A stretch of DNA of 22,442 bases. Origin: DAIOEK01 sp964600595 (GTDB lineage Bacteria > Chloroflexota > Anaerolineae > Anaerolineales > Anaerolineaceae). The DNA is taken from NCBI GenBank assembly GCA_964600595.1, contig CAZRKL010000025.1:1-22442 (forward strand). The letters run 5' to 3'. Positions 14,646 to 22,090 of this stretch are shown here, piece by piece. How positions within the stretch are numbered: the stretch's first letter is position 1; every line of letters starts with the position of its first letter. The notes under the pieces were generated by a model. The model saw only the letters and a list, made by a program, of their open reading frames with translations, had not been told where the DNA came from and searched no databases. The translations under genes were made by a program, and so were the position numbers.

Positions 14646-15679
14646 ATTCAGCAATAAAGACAGCCGCTCTTGTTAGAACACAGACCACAACAACATCGCG
14701 CCGCGCAATTCTCATCTGGTTAGGAATAGGCTTAATAAGCCTATTCCTGTTTTCTCTTTTTCTGGGCAGATACCCCTCACCTGGTTTGATCTCAATCGAA
14801 CAGATAAACACAGATGAACTTGCTCAACGATTAATATTGAATTTGCGGTTACCCAGGTTATTGACAGCTCTTCTGCTTGGGGTAACGCTGGCTGCATCTG
14901 GAACCGTCTTTCAAATGCTTTTTTCCAACCCGCTGGTAGAACCGGGATTTCTCGGCGTATCTCAGGGAGCCGCGTTTGGTGCAGCATTTTGTATTGTTTT
15001 TCTCGGCGGGGCAGCTGTTTACACCCAAAGCATGGCTGTGATCTTTGCGTTAATCGGACTGGGATTATCCTATCTACTGGGAAGAAAAATCCGTTACGGC
15101 GGCTGGGTATTGCGCCTGGTACTGGCTGGTATCGCGGTTTCGGCATTGTTTTCTGCCGGATTGGGCGTGTTGAAATATATCGCTGACCCATTAAAACAAC
15201 TGCCCGAGATTACTTTCTGGCTGCTGGGAGGATTATCCAGCATAACCTGGAGACAACTGATTTCCATCCTGCCCGCCACGCTGGCAGGTTTGCTAATTTT
15301 GTATCTTTTCCGCTGGCGGTTAAATTTATTGGCATTGAGTGAAGAAACCGCATTCTCGATGGGAGCAGCACCAAAACGGGAGCGCATTTTGCTTTTGACT
15401 GTAGCGGTATTTCCAACTGCTGCGGTAATTTCAGTAGCTGGTATGGTTGGTTGGGTCGGCTTAATCATGCCCCACATCGCCCGGCGATTGTTCGGGTCTG
15501 ATACGCGCCTGACCTTGCCCGCATCCATGCTCCTTGGGGGCATCTTTGCCATTTTATGCGATGACCTTGCCCGGACACTCTTACCTGGCGAGATTCCTCT
15601 TGGAATTCTCACATCCCTGCTCGGTGCCCTGGTATTCATATTGCTGATGATTTCACATGGCTTAAAGGTGGAAAAATGA
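14642..15679 (+). CDS. FecCD/BtuC-family ABC transporter permease
   Basis: Inner-membrane permease of an iron-complex or vitamin B12 importer, 345 residues with about ten hydrophobic segments. Family landmarks are LRLPRLLTALLLGVTLAASG (near 65-84), the conserved LVEPGFLGVSQGAAFGA loop, and the cytoplasmic coupling region PHIARRLFGSD near 275-285. The reading frame opens with TTG at 14642, overlapping the preceding TGA (TTGA). No ATG occurs before the first membrane helix, so a TTG start with translational coupling is the best reading. The N-terminal cytoplasmic tail (MNSAIKTAALVRTQTTTTSRR) is longer and more polar than average. It should dimerise and pair with the ATPase encoded next. Confidence 0.9.
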   Translation: MNSAIKTAALVRTQTTTTSRRAILIWLGIGLISLFLFSLFLGRYPSPGLISIEQINTDELAQRLILNLRLPRLLTALLLGVTLAASGTVFQMLFSNPLVEPGFLGVSQGAAFGAAFCIVFLGGAAVYTQSMAVIFALIGLGLSYLLGRKIRYGGWVLRLVLAGIAVSALFSAGLGVLKYIADPLKQLPEITFWLLGGLSSITWRQLISILPATLAGLLILYLFRWRLNLLALSEETAFSMGAAPKRERILLLTVAVFPTAAVISVAGMVGWVGLIMPHIARRLFGSDTRLTLPASMLLGGIFAILCDDLARTLLPGEIPLGILTSLLGALVFILLMISHGLKVEK

Positions 15680-16452
15680 ATCAGGATTTTCTTTCCTTTG
15701 AGAATGTCTTTTTTGGTTATGAGAAGAAAAGTCCGCCAGTCATCAATGGATTGAACCTTCAGATAAATGAAGGAAAAATTGCTTCCATTCTGGGACCCAA
15801 CGGCGCAGGTAAAACCACATTGTTATTCCTGGCTTTAGGTTGGTTACGCAACTGGAAGGGGAACATCTCGTTGCTTGGTAAACCACTGCAGAATTTCAGT
15901 AGAAAATCTCTTGGAAAACTCATCGCGCTTATCCCCCAGAGTGAACATATTCCTTTTGAGTATACCGTGCTGGAGTATGTACTCCTTGGAAGGGCGCCTT
16001 ACCTGCCACCCCTCGGCATGCCTTCTGATGCGGATCAGGAAATTGCTTTCGAGGCATTGGAACGGGTGGGGATTTCACATCTTTATAGCAGTTCCATACT
16101 TGGCATAAGCGGCGGCGAAAGACAACTTGTATTGGCAGCCCGCGCTCTTACCCAAAAGCCACGATTGCTCTTACTGGATGAACCCACATCCCATCTCGAT
16201 TTGAGTAATAAGTACAGGTTGATAAAAATACTGCGAAAGCTGAGAGAAGAGGGAACGACCATCCTCATGACCACGCACGAGCCGGAGATTGCTCTTGCCA
16301 TCAGCGACGATACCATTTTGATGAATAAAGGTCAGGTAGTTTCCACAGGCAGCACTGCGGATGTTGTAAGTGACATCAATTTGACCCAGATTTATTCGGT
16401 ACCTGTCAAGATCATCGAGGTTGAAGGGAAACGGCAGGTGCAGTGGATCTAA
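15676..16452 (+). CDS. ABC transporter ATPase, iron-complex/cobalamin type (FecE/BtuD group)
   Basis: Cytoplasmic ATPase powering the importer encoded upstream, 258 residues. All motifs are present and intact: Walker A GPNGAGKTT (40-48), Q-loop IPQSE (Gln88), signature ISGGE (144-148), Walker B LLLLDEP (Asp168, Glu169), D-loop SHLD and switch His201 (MTTHEP). The start ATG overlaps the permease stop (ATGA). Its own end overlaps the next gene by 10 bases. This leaves no doubt that lipoprotein, permease, ATPase and NTPase are translated from one message. Compared with typical FecE proteins nothing is missing. Confidence 0.93.
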   Translation: MNQDFLSFENVFFGYEKKSPPVINGLNLQINEGKIASILGPNGAGKTTLLFLALGWLRNWKGNISLLGKPLQNFSRKSLGKLIALIPQSEHIPFEYTVLEYVLLGRAPYLPPLGMPSDADQEIAFEALERVGISHLYSSSILGISGGERQLVLAARALTQKPRLLLLDEPTSHLDLSNKYRLIKILRKLREEGTTILMTTHEPEIALAISDDTILMNKGQVVSTGSTADVVSDINLTQIYSVPVKIIEVEGKRQVQWI

Positions 16453-16997
16453 ATATCTGGATTCTCAGCGGTTGGCGGGGGGCGGGCAAAACACCCATCT
16501 GCCAATCTATTGCTCAGGGTATCCAAAACGCCGGTTTTAGAGTTGCGGGTATTCTTTCAACCGCGGAATATAAGGCGGGAAAAAAGGAGAGGATCTGGGC
16601 AAAGGATATCCTCACCGGAGAACAATGTCTGCTGATCTCATCAACTCAATTAAACACCCACGAAATTCAATTTGGCAAATGGTTTATCCAGGCCGAAGGA
16701 ATCCGTTGGGGCAATCAAGTATTGTCTTCCATTGAACAATGTGATCTCCTTATTATTGATGAGCTGGGGCCTTTGGAATTGGAATTGGATCACGGGTGGC
16801 AATCTGCTTTGGGTCTCATCAAGCGGGGAAACTACAAAATTGCTTTGCTTGTTGTGAGACCAGAATTGCTTGAATTAGCAGAAGTGCTTTTTCATCCAGA
16901 GCGAATTATCGAAATTACCAGCGAAAATGACGAACTTGCAGAATCCGAAAAACTCATTACTGAGATCACCCACATTCTGAAATCTATAAAAGTCTGA
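16443..16997 (+). CDS. THEP1-like nucleoside-triphosphatase
   Basis: Small P-loop NTPase of 184 residues, resembling THEP1 (NTPase_1 family), whose characterised members hydrolyse NTPs slowly with broad specificity. Walker A is GWRGAGKT (10-17, Lys16). Walker B is LLIIDELGPLELE (Asp106, Glu107), which matches the family's characteristic D-E-hG-x-hE pattern. VAGILSTAEYKAG (34-46) is the conserved glycine-rich switch that follows the first helix. The start is GTG at 16443, ten bases inside the ATPase gene and without its own ribosome site, so it depends on translation of that gene. Its obligatory co-expression with an iron-complex-type ABC importer suggests a role in handling or sensing the imported compound, for example a nucleotide-loop corrinoid step. 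That is inference only. Confidence 0.78.
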   Translation: MDLNIWILSGWRGAGKTPICQSIAQGIQNAGFRVAGILSTAEYKAGKKERIWAKDILTGEQCLLISSTQLNTHEIQFGKWFIQAEGIRWGNQVLSSIEQCDLLIIDELGPLELELDHGWQSALGLIKRGNYKIALLVVRPELLELAEVLFHPERIIEITSENDELAESEKLITEITHILKSIKV

Positions 16998-17030
16998 AGC
17001 AAATAGTTTTAAGAATTTGGTAATCGACCC

Positions 17031-17036
17031 TATAAT
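17031..17036 (+). promoter_or_regulatory. -10 box giving a leaderless start for the zinc-ribbon gene
   Basis: Perfect TATAAT ending 7 nt before ATG 17043, the same spacing as at rarA. No Shine-Dalgarno lies between them and the -35 region is weak. The 45-nt gap after the NTPase gene shows no terminator. Confidence 0.5.
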
Positions 17037-17042
17037 AAACGC

Positions 17043-18320
17043 ATGTCAACAGCAACAAGGGATCTATTGGTGCGCGGCTCGGCTGCTGCCAGGGTTGGAG
17101 ATGAAAAGGAAGCCAGATTCTTCCTCGAGTGGCTCCTTTCACTGGATGCAGACAGTGAAGAACGCCTCGAAGCGCAATACTGGCTGGCAAAGGTTTCCAC
17201 TAATCCGGATGAAAAAAAACAACTTCTAGAAGAAGTATTATCTGCACAACCTTTCCACATGCCCGCCAGAAGGGAGTGGATGATCTTGCAGGGTAAACTT
17301 ACACCTGATGAAATTATCAACCCCAATAATATCCCCATAAACAAGATAGAAACCAATGATATCAGCGCAGAGCGATTTACCTGCCCAAAATGCGGCGGCA
17401 GGATGGTGTTTGCTCCAGATGGCGCATCTTTGACTTGTGAGTATTGTGAAATCAGGGAAAGACAGGAACAAAACACACCAGATGGAGAGAGCGATTTCTT
17501 TCTATCGATGGCGACCTTGAAGGGACACAGCCAGCCTCACGGAAACTCTGCATTTTCCTGCCAGGGTTGTAATGCAACATTCATATTAGCCGATACCCAG
17601 CTAAGCATGACTTGCCCATACTGCAAGAGCGTATACGTAAAGATAATTCCTGACACAGACACCTATACCGGACCCTCGGCTATTTTCCCAGCCCGTTTAA
17701 CAAAAAAAGCGGCATTGAATTCATTGCAGAAATGGTTTATCCAAAGAGATGACCCGCGTAGCTCCATCCAGCCGGTTATGACTGGAGTGTATCTACCCAT
17801 CTGGTGGTTTGAATTGGGGGGGCTACTGCACTATTCATATATGGTTTCTGAAAAGAACAAACCCGCAAAAAAAATCCAGGGTTCTCATCCAATCTTACGG
17901 CAAGATGTATGTGTTCCAGCCTGCAAACATCACCGGGAAGAATTAGAACAGATCATTGATACTTTAAATTTCCAAGACATGCTGGACTACCGTCCGGAGT
18001 ATGTTGCAGATTGGCTGGCAGAGACATACCAGGTTACACTTGCAGAGGCGTCGCTGATTGCCAGGCAAATCGCTTTTAAACTCGAAAAAGCTCAGGCGAA
18101 TTTGTCGATACCCAATATAGCTGAAGATATTTCTTACAGCTCGCACGAGATGTTCGTAGTTCTTTACCAGTTGGTTTTATATCCAGTCTGGATCGCCGAA
18201 ATAACTTCTCAAAATGAAACAGAATCATTCACTTTAGATGCCCTGAATGGAATACTGCTGGTGAAACAAGAAGGAAATTTATCTTTTTGGGATCGCCTGG
18301 TGAATTTAGGAAAAGATTAG
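17043..18320 (+). CDS. Double zinc-ribbon protein with helical N-terminus, function unknown
   Basis: A 425-residue soluble protein. Residues 1-85 are helical and TPR-like (ARVGDEKEARFFLEWLLSLD, then LLEEVLSAQP). Two zinc ribbons follow: CPKC/CEYC (Cys114, 117, 132, 135) and CQGC/CPYC (Cys163, 166, 181, 184). The remaining 235 residues contain TGVYLPIWWFELGGLLHYSY, a layout seen in uncharacterised zinc-ribbon proteins in which a conserved P-x-W segment follows the ribbons. They then carry a helical stretch and end in a domain with YQLVLYPVWIAEIT and ALNGILLVKQ, perhaps a second copy of that strand element. No catalytic motif is recognised. It may bind nucleic acid or act as an adaptor. The ATG stands seven bases from a TATAAT and lacks a ribosome site, so it is probably translated from a leaderless message, independent of the ABC operon. 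Confidence 0.7.
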   Translation: MSTATRDLLVRGSAAARVGDEKEARFFLEWLLSLDADSEERLEAQYWLAKVSTNPDEKKQLLEEVLSAQPFHMPARREWMILQGKLTPDEIINPNNIPINKIETNDISAERFTCPKCGGRMVFAPDGASLTCEYCEIRERQEQNTPDGESDFFLSMATLKGHSQPHGNSAFSCQGCNATFILADTQLSMTCPYCKSVYVKIIPDTDTYTGPSAIFPARLTKKAALNSLQKWFIQRDDPRSSIQPVMTGVYLPIWWFELGGLLHYSYMVSEKNKPAKKIQGSHPILRQDVCVPACKHHREELEQIIDTLNFQDMLDYRPEYVADWLAETYQVTLAEASLIARQIAFKLEKAQANLSIPNIAEDISYSSHEMFVVLYQLVLYPVWIAEITSQNETESFTLDALNGILLVKQEGNLSFWDRLVNLGKD

Positions 18321-18342
18321 ATACCAACCATAGCGAGAAAAC

Positions 18343-19314
18343 TTAATTGTTTTCTGATTTCTGTAACTGATTTCTAATTCTCCGGTATTGAATGATTGGA
18401 CCATCCTGCGGGATTGGTTTTTCATCCATAAATAAATCACTGCGATCTGGAATTTGGGTAAGAACAATTCTTCGGTCTTGATTTAATATCACCCTGGCGG
18501 AAGGAATAGACGCCCAGGCTGCAAACCAGGCAAGGCCGGGTACAGCCAGTTTCCGCATATAATTCCGTAAATAAAAAAGAGTATTGTGATCATCCACCGG
18601 AACGAAACTAACCGTAATGCGGTAATCATCACTGATCCGGTTCATCCAATTGTTGGGAAAAATAAAGCGAAGAAACGGCGGGCGACTCGGGACAGGTAGT
18701 TCTGTAGTTTTCCGTGCTGATTTTCCATTTTCCCGCCGGTTATAAACCCAAATGTCCATTTCATTATTGTTTACTCGCACAAGTGGACCATCAACTATGG
18801 TTTTGTTTCCTCTACCGATTGTTGTTGCATGAACAAATGGCAGGTGAATTACATCCAGCTGGTTTTCAATTGCCCGGGAATAGTGAACCGGCCAATGTGC
18901 TTGATAACCAGCATAAGAGAATGAATTATCCAGATCCTCAAACCAGGGTAAGGATGGATATTCATCTTTTAGATCTCCCCACCATAACCAGATATATCCA
19001 TATTCTTCACGTACTGGAAACGTTTTTACCTTCATCGCCTTTGGCGGAGGAACAGTCCAGCCGTTCGCAGGAATAACTTTGCAAGCGCCAGTTCCATCAA
19101 ATTCAAACCCATGGAATGGGCACTGAATGTGATCGTTAATTACTTCCCCAACAGAAAACGCTGCGCCGCGATGTGGGCATATATCCATGGCAGCATGAGC
19201 TATTCCTCGGGTATCCCGCCAGAGAACCAGTTTCGCTCCCAATCGGGTAACACCCAATGGCTTTTTGCGCAGCTCAGATGATTCTAAAATAACATACCAC
19301 TGGTTGTTGATCAT
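18343..19314 (-). CDS. Rieske [2Fe-2S] non-haem iron oxygenase
   Basis: Terminal oxygenase subunit, 323 residues. The N-terminal Rieske domain binds 2Fe-2S through CPH (Cys46, His48) and CPFH (Cys65, His68). The catalytic domain has the mononuclear iron motif NQLDVIHLPFVH (Asp154, His157, His162). Such enzymes insert oxygen into, or demethylate, aromatic or hydrophobic substrates. Length and absence of a beta subunit suggest the single-component-oxygenase type (vanillate demethylase, pheophorbide oxygenase and relatives). No reductase or ferredoxin gene is adjacent, so the electron donor must be encoded elsewhere. A good AGGTGG site precedes the ATG. Its own promoter is overlapped by a near-perfect palindrome, implying repression that a substrate or stress relieves. 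It follows the photolyase gene on the same strand, 74 bases downstream. The substrate is unknown. Confidence 0.88.
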   Translation of the reverse strand: MINNQWYVILESSELRKKPLGVTRLGAKLVLWRDTRGIAHAAMDICPHRGAAFSVGEVINDHIQCPFHGFEFDGTGACKVIPANGWTVPPPKAMKVKTFPVREEYGYIWLWWGDLKDEYPSLPWFEDLDNSFSYAGYQAHWPVHYSRAIENQLDVIHLPFVHATTIGRGNKTIVDGPLVRVNNNEMDIWVYNRRENGKSARKTTELPVPSRPPFLRFIFPNNWMNRISDDYRITVSFVPVDDHNTLFYLRNYMRKLAVPGLAWFAAWASIPSARVILNQDRRIVLTQIPDRSDLFMDEKPIPQDGPIIQYRRIRNQLQKSENN

Positions 19315-19332
19315 TAATCCACCTATAAAAGA

Positions 19333-19358
19333 AATATGACAGGAAGTCCTGTCATATT
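19333..19358. promoter_or_regulatory. 26-bp palindrome upstream of the Rieske gene: operator candidate
   Basis: Arms AATATGACAGGA (19333-19344) and TCCTGTCATATT (19347-19358) are perfectly complementary around two bases. The right arm overlaps the predicted -10 box and the repeat covers the expected start site, 19-44 nt before the start codon. A terminator for the photolyase message is an alternative: read on the minus strand, the stem is followed by TCTTTTA. The symmetry and position favour a repressor site. Confidence 0.7.
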
Positions 19359-19384
19359 GTATGTCTGATTGCTATTTTCACCAA
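19356..19384 (-). promoter_or_regulatory. Promoter of the Rieske oxygenase gene
   Basis: On the minus strand, TTGGTG (19379-19384), a 17-nt spacer and TACAAT (19356-19361). It falls wholly in the 74-nt gap after the photolyase stop. The -10 shares bases with the 26-bp palindrome. Confidence 0.55.
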
Positions 19385-19388
19385 AATA

Positions 19389-20813
19389 TTATGATGGACA
19401 ACCATCCATCACTGCGCGGGGTTCACCTGTTGCGTATGCCGCGAGTGTACGGCTTTTTACCTCTCGATGATCCACCATCGGAAATGGATAGTGTTCTCCG
19501 ATCTTTACGCCCAGATCATCCTGCATTTTGTCAGGCATTAACCAGGGTTTGTGTATGTATTCTGCGGGAACAACTGTTAATTCTGGAACCCAGCGGCGAA
19601 TGTAATCCCCAGACGGGTCAAATTTTTCACCCTGTAATACCGGATTAAATATCCGGAAATATGGGGCAGCGTCAGTACCGACGCCGCTCGTCCACTGCCA
19701 GCCGCCATTATTCGCAGCAGGATCGCCATCGATCAGATTCTCCATAAACCAGGCTTCGCCATCCTGCCAATTAATAAGCAAATCCTTCACCAGGAATGAA
19801 GCTGTTATCATCCTGGCACGGTTATGCATCCAACCAGATTCCTTTAACTGGCGCATGCCGGCATCAACTACCGGGTATCCAGTTAATCCATTTTTCCAGA
19901 GGTCAAAATCATGTGGTTCTTTCCGCCATTTAATATTTCGCAAATCCCTGCGGAAGGAGCTTTCGAGAACTTCGGGGAAATGATGCAAGACGGATATGTA
20001 AAACTCCCGCCAGATAAGTTCATTTAACCAGGTTTCAGCATTTAACCGGGCTTTGGCATCAGGCGCGTCATCAATAGCCGCCATTGCCCGCTGCACGGTG
20101 TATAAAGGAGAGAGCAGACCAAAACGAAGATAAGGTGATAACCGCGAAGTGCCATCCAGATCCATGCGATCGCGTAAATCAGCATATTGATATAACTTGC
20201 TGGCAATAAAATGATCTATTCTGTCCTGTGCAGCTTTTTCATTCGCAGGAAAGTTAGGAATAGAGGTAAAGGCGGGAAGAGTTACACTCTCCAGTTTGAT
20301 GGATTGCGGAGATGGTATTTTATTTTTAAGCGGTTGGGTAGTGATTCCACCTGGCAGGGGAAGCGATTTCCACACCCTGCTAAAGTGTGTAAATACCGTA
20401 TAAGGACATCCCGTTTCTTTAACTACCACTCCGGGCGGGAAGATGGTTAATCCATGAACCAGCCAAAGTGGTAAGGAGTAAGCTATTTGTTGATCGCGTT
20501 GCCTTGCGTAGGGTGAATAATCTGCCTCTGCAAAAACCGCTTCAGCACCTGTCTGGTTGACTACCTCTTGCAATACTGTTGCTGGATCACCTGATTTTAT
20601 CCACAACTGGCTGCCTTGTTCACGTAAATCCCGATCCAGAGATGCTATGGCTTCGAAGAGGAACGACAATCGCTTGTCCGCCTTTTTTGAAAGCAGACGT
20701 GCGTCGAGGATATAAAGAGGGATAACAGCCTCGCTATTAGCCAATGCTTCTTCTAATGCAGGATTACGTTGAATGCGAAGATCTCTTCTGATCCACCAAA
20801 TACTGATTTTCAT
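19389..20813 (-). CDS. phr: Deoxyribodipyrimidine photolyase, class I type
   Basis: Light-driven repair of UV-induced pyrimidine dimers, 474 residues, a normal length. The N-terminal alpha/beta domain (1-130) begins ISIWWIRRDLR. The helical FAD domain contains LNELIWREFY, GYPVVDAGMRQL and WMHNRARM, then INWQDGEAW and DGDPAANNGGWQWTSGVGT, then DAAPYFRIFNPVLQGEKFD. Asn368 aligns with the E. coli FAD N5-facing Asn378. The electron-transfer tryptophans W306/W359/W382 of E. coli correspond exactly in spacing to Trp296, Trp349 and Trp372. This supports a functional CPD photolyase; a cryptochrome or 6-4 role is less likely. The start is fixed by GAGGGAG upstream. It lies 81 bases after the dehydrogenase gene on the same strand, in the neighbourhood of the CarH-like light sensor, a partner often seen with photolyases. 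Confidence 0.93.
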   Translation of the reverse strand: MKISIWWIRRDLRIQRNPALEEALANSEAVIPLYILDARLLSKKADKRLSFLFEAIASLDRDLREQGSQLWIKSGDPATVLQEVVNQTGAEAVFAEADYSPYARQRDQQIAYSLPLWLVHGLTIFPPGVVVKETGCPYTVFTHFSRVWKSLPLPGGITTQPLKNKIPSPQSIKLESVTLPAFTSIPNFPANEKAAQDRIDHFIASKLYQYADLRDRMDLDGTSRLSPYLRFGLLSPLYTVQRAMAAIDDAPDAKARLNAETWLNELIWREFYISVLHHFPEVLESSFRRDLRNIKWRKEPHDFDLWKNGLTGYPVVDAGMRQLKESGWMHNRARMITASFLVKDLLINWQDGEAWFMENLIDGDPAANNGGWQWTSGVGTDAAPYFRIFNPVLQGEKFDPSGDYIRRWVPELTVVPAEYIHKPWLMPDKMQDDLGVKIGEHYPFPMVDHREVKSRTLAAYATGEPRAVMDGCPS

Positions 20814-20830
20814 ATAGGTTACTCCCTCAT

Positions 20831-20856
20831 CATTTTCCCAGTTTTACGGGAAAATG
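20831..20856. repeat. Hairpin/inverted repeat in the photolyase leader
   Basis: Arms CATTTTCCC (20831-20839) and GGGAAAATG (20848-20856) around an 8-nt centre, 18 nt before the photolyase ATG and just upstream of its Shine-Dalgarno. No T tract follows on either strand, so it is not a standard terminator. The 81-nt gap also contains TTGACA on the minus strand (20873-20878) without a convincing -10 at normal distance. Confidence 0.5.
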
Positions 20857-20894
20857 GCAAAGGTGAATATAATGTCAATACAAAATTCACAATT

Positions 20895-21911
20895 TTAGTA
20901 TTCATGCTCGGGATTATAGACATTGAACAGTGGTTCTCCGGCCAGATATCTATTCAGGTTTTCGGTAAAGAGGGCTACAGATCGTTGATTATAGAAACGG
21001 CTGTTACCGGCAATATGCGGAGTGGCCAGTACATTGGCTTGTGTCCAAATAGGATGCTCAGCGGGGAGAGGTTCCTGTTGAAACACATCCAGCGCGGCGC
21101 CTGCCAATTTGTTTTCATCCAAAGCTTTCAGCAGAGCATCTTCATCGATAATACCACCACGAGATGCGTTGATTATGTAAGCAGTAGGTTTACACACGCT
21201 TAACTCCTCTGCTCCAATTAAGTGTCGGGTATGGGTAGTCAGTGGGAGAGTAATCACAATAAAATCACATTCTCGAATCACCGACTGGATCGCCTGCATT
21301 GGATAAAGCCGGGTGAAGAAATCTCCATCCGGGTCACCCTGTCCTTCCAATAAGTAACCCTGGTCTTGAGGTTGGAATACGTTCCTTTTCACTGCCAGGA
21401 TCTGCACGCCAAAAGGCTGTAATAAACGGGCGGTTTGACGGGCAATGCTGCCATAACCAATCAATCCCACGGTTGAACCGCGCAGTTCCTGTGGGCTAAA
21501 AATATCCCACCGTTTGGGAGACCATAATTTTTCAGATTGATGGCGGATCATTTCAGGCAGCTTATGACCGAGCACCAGCAGCATCATAACAATATACTCA
21601 GCCACCTGGCTTGCTGAAGAGCCACTCTGCGTGGTAAATGTAATTCCACTGCCTTGCATTAGAGGATGCTGTAAAGCAAAATCGATACCAGCATAATGGA
21701 ATTGGATCCATTTCAAATTGGGAACCCACTCAGGTTGGGGTAATACTCTGTCGGTATACAATATTTCAATTTTTTCCCAAACCTCACGGGGAATATCTTC
21801 CGCTTTTCTTGAGGGCAGAAATTTAACCTTCACCTGACGCGAAGATTCTTTGACCAGGTTAACCTCATCCTCATTGAAATTTATGGTGGTCAGCATCTCG
21901 ATTGGTTTCAT
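20895..21911 (-). CDS. D-isomer-specific 2-hydroxyacid dehydrogenase family protein
   Basis: NAD(P)-dependent oxidoreductase of 2-hydroxy/2-keto acids, 338 residues, cytosolic. The nucleotide-binding motif is GLIGYGSIA (149-157). The catalytic trio is Arg251 (NASRGG), Glu280 (QQEPLP) and His299 (TPHIAG). The N- and C-terminal parts form the substrate domain, with FHYAGIDFA and TTQSGSSASQVAEY at the positions used for carboxylate binding. The specific acid (glyoxylate, hydroxypyruvate, phosphoglycerate, D-lactate) cannot be told. The lack of an ACT domain argues against a long-form SerA. AAAGGA precedes the ATG by 7 bases. The photolyase gene follows 81 bases later, so co-transcription is possible. 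It is divergent from the secreted Thr/Pro-rich gene. Confidence 0.9.
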   Translation of the reverse strand: MKPIEMLTTINFNEDEVNLVKESSRQVKVKFLPSRKAEDIPREVWEKIEILYTDRVLPQPEWVPNLKWIQFHYAGIDFALQHPLMQGSGITFTTQSGSSASQVAEYIVMMLLVLGHKLPEMIRHQSEKLWSPKRWDIFSPQELRGSTVGLIGYGSIARQTARLLQPFGVQILAVKRNVFQPQDQGYLLEGQGDPDGDFFTRLYPMQAIQSVIRECDFIVITLPLTTHTRHLIGAEELSVCKPTAYIINASRGGIIDEDALLKALDENKLAGAALDVFQQEPLPAEHPIWTQANVLATPHIAGNSRFYNQRSVALFTENLNRYLAGEPLFNVYNPEHEY

Positions 21912-21960
21912 AATTAAGTCCTTTGCTTGTTTCTCTTACCTTGTTTGACTTCATTCCTCG

Positions 21961-22002
21961 ACCTAACCTAAAACTTACAATAGCATTACAAACAAGTTAG
22001 GT
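21961..22002. repeat. Inverted and direct repeats in the divergent intergenic region
   Basis: The 179-nt gap (21912-22090) between divergent genes holds ACCTAAC (21961-21967) and its complement GTTAGGT (21996-22002), enclosing two TTACAA copies 11 nt apart (21975 and 21986). A separate hairpin ATAGAT/ATCTAT lies at 22039-22054. No strong promoter could be fixed for either gene. Confidence 0.4.
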
Positions 22003-22090
22003 TTCTAAAATATCCAATTTCTAACCGATATTATGTATATAGATTTTTATCTATCCGTGCAAATAACCAACTGACTTTATAGGTATCTAA

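Noticed and set aside
14712..15191. 159-codon open frame on the minus strand
   Set aside because: Also complementary to the permease gene, with no ribosome site and no recognisable domain.
15094..15639. 181-codon open frame on the minus strand
   Set aside because: Shadow of the FecCD permease gene; its composition (Pro/Arg/Ser-rich, no pattern) is typical of the complement of a membrane protein gene.
17030..17476. 148-codon open frame on the minus strand
   Set aside because: Antisense to the zinc-ribbon gene, whose eight ordered cysteines prove the plus frame.
18336..18355. AGAAAAC/GTTTTCT hairpin between convergent genes as a terminator
   Set aside because: Only 7 A/T-rich base pairs, no T tract and partly inside the Rieske coding end; too weak to call.
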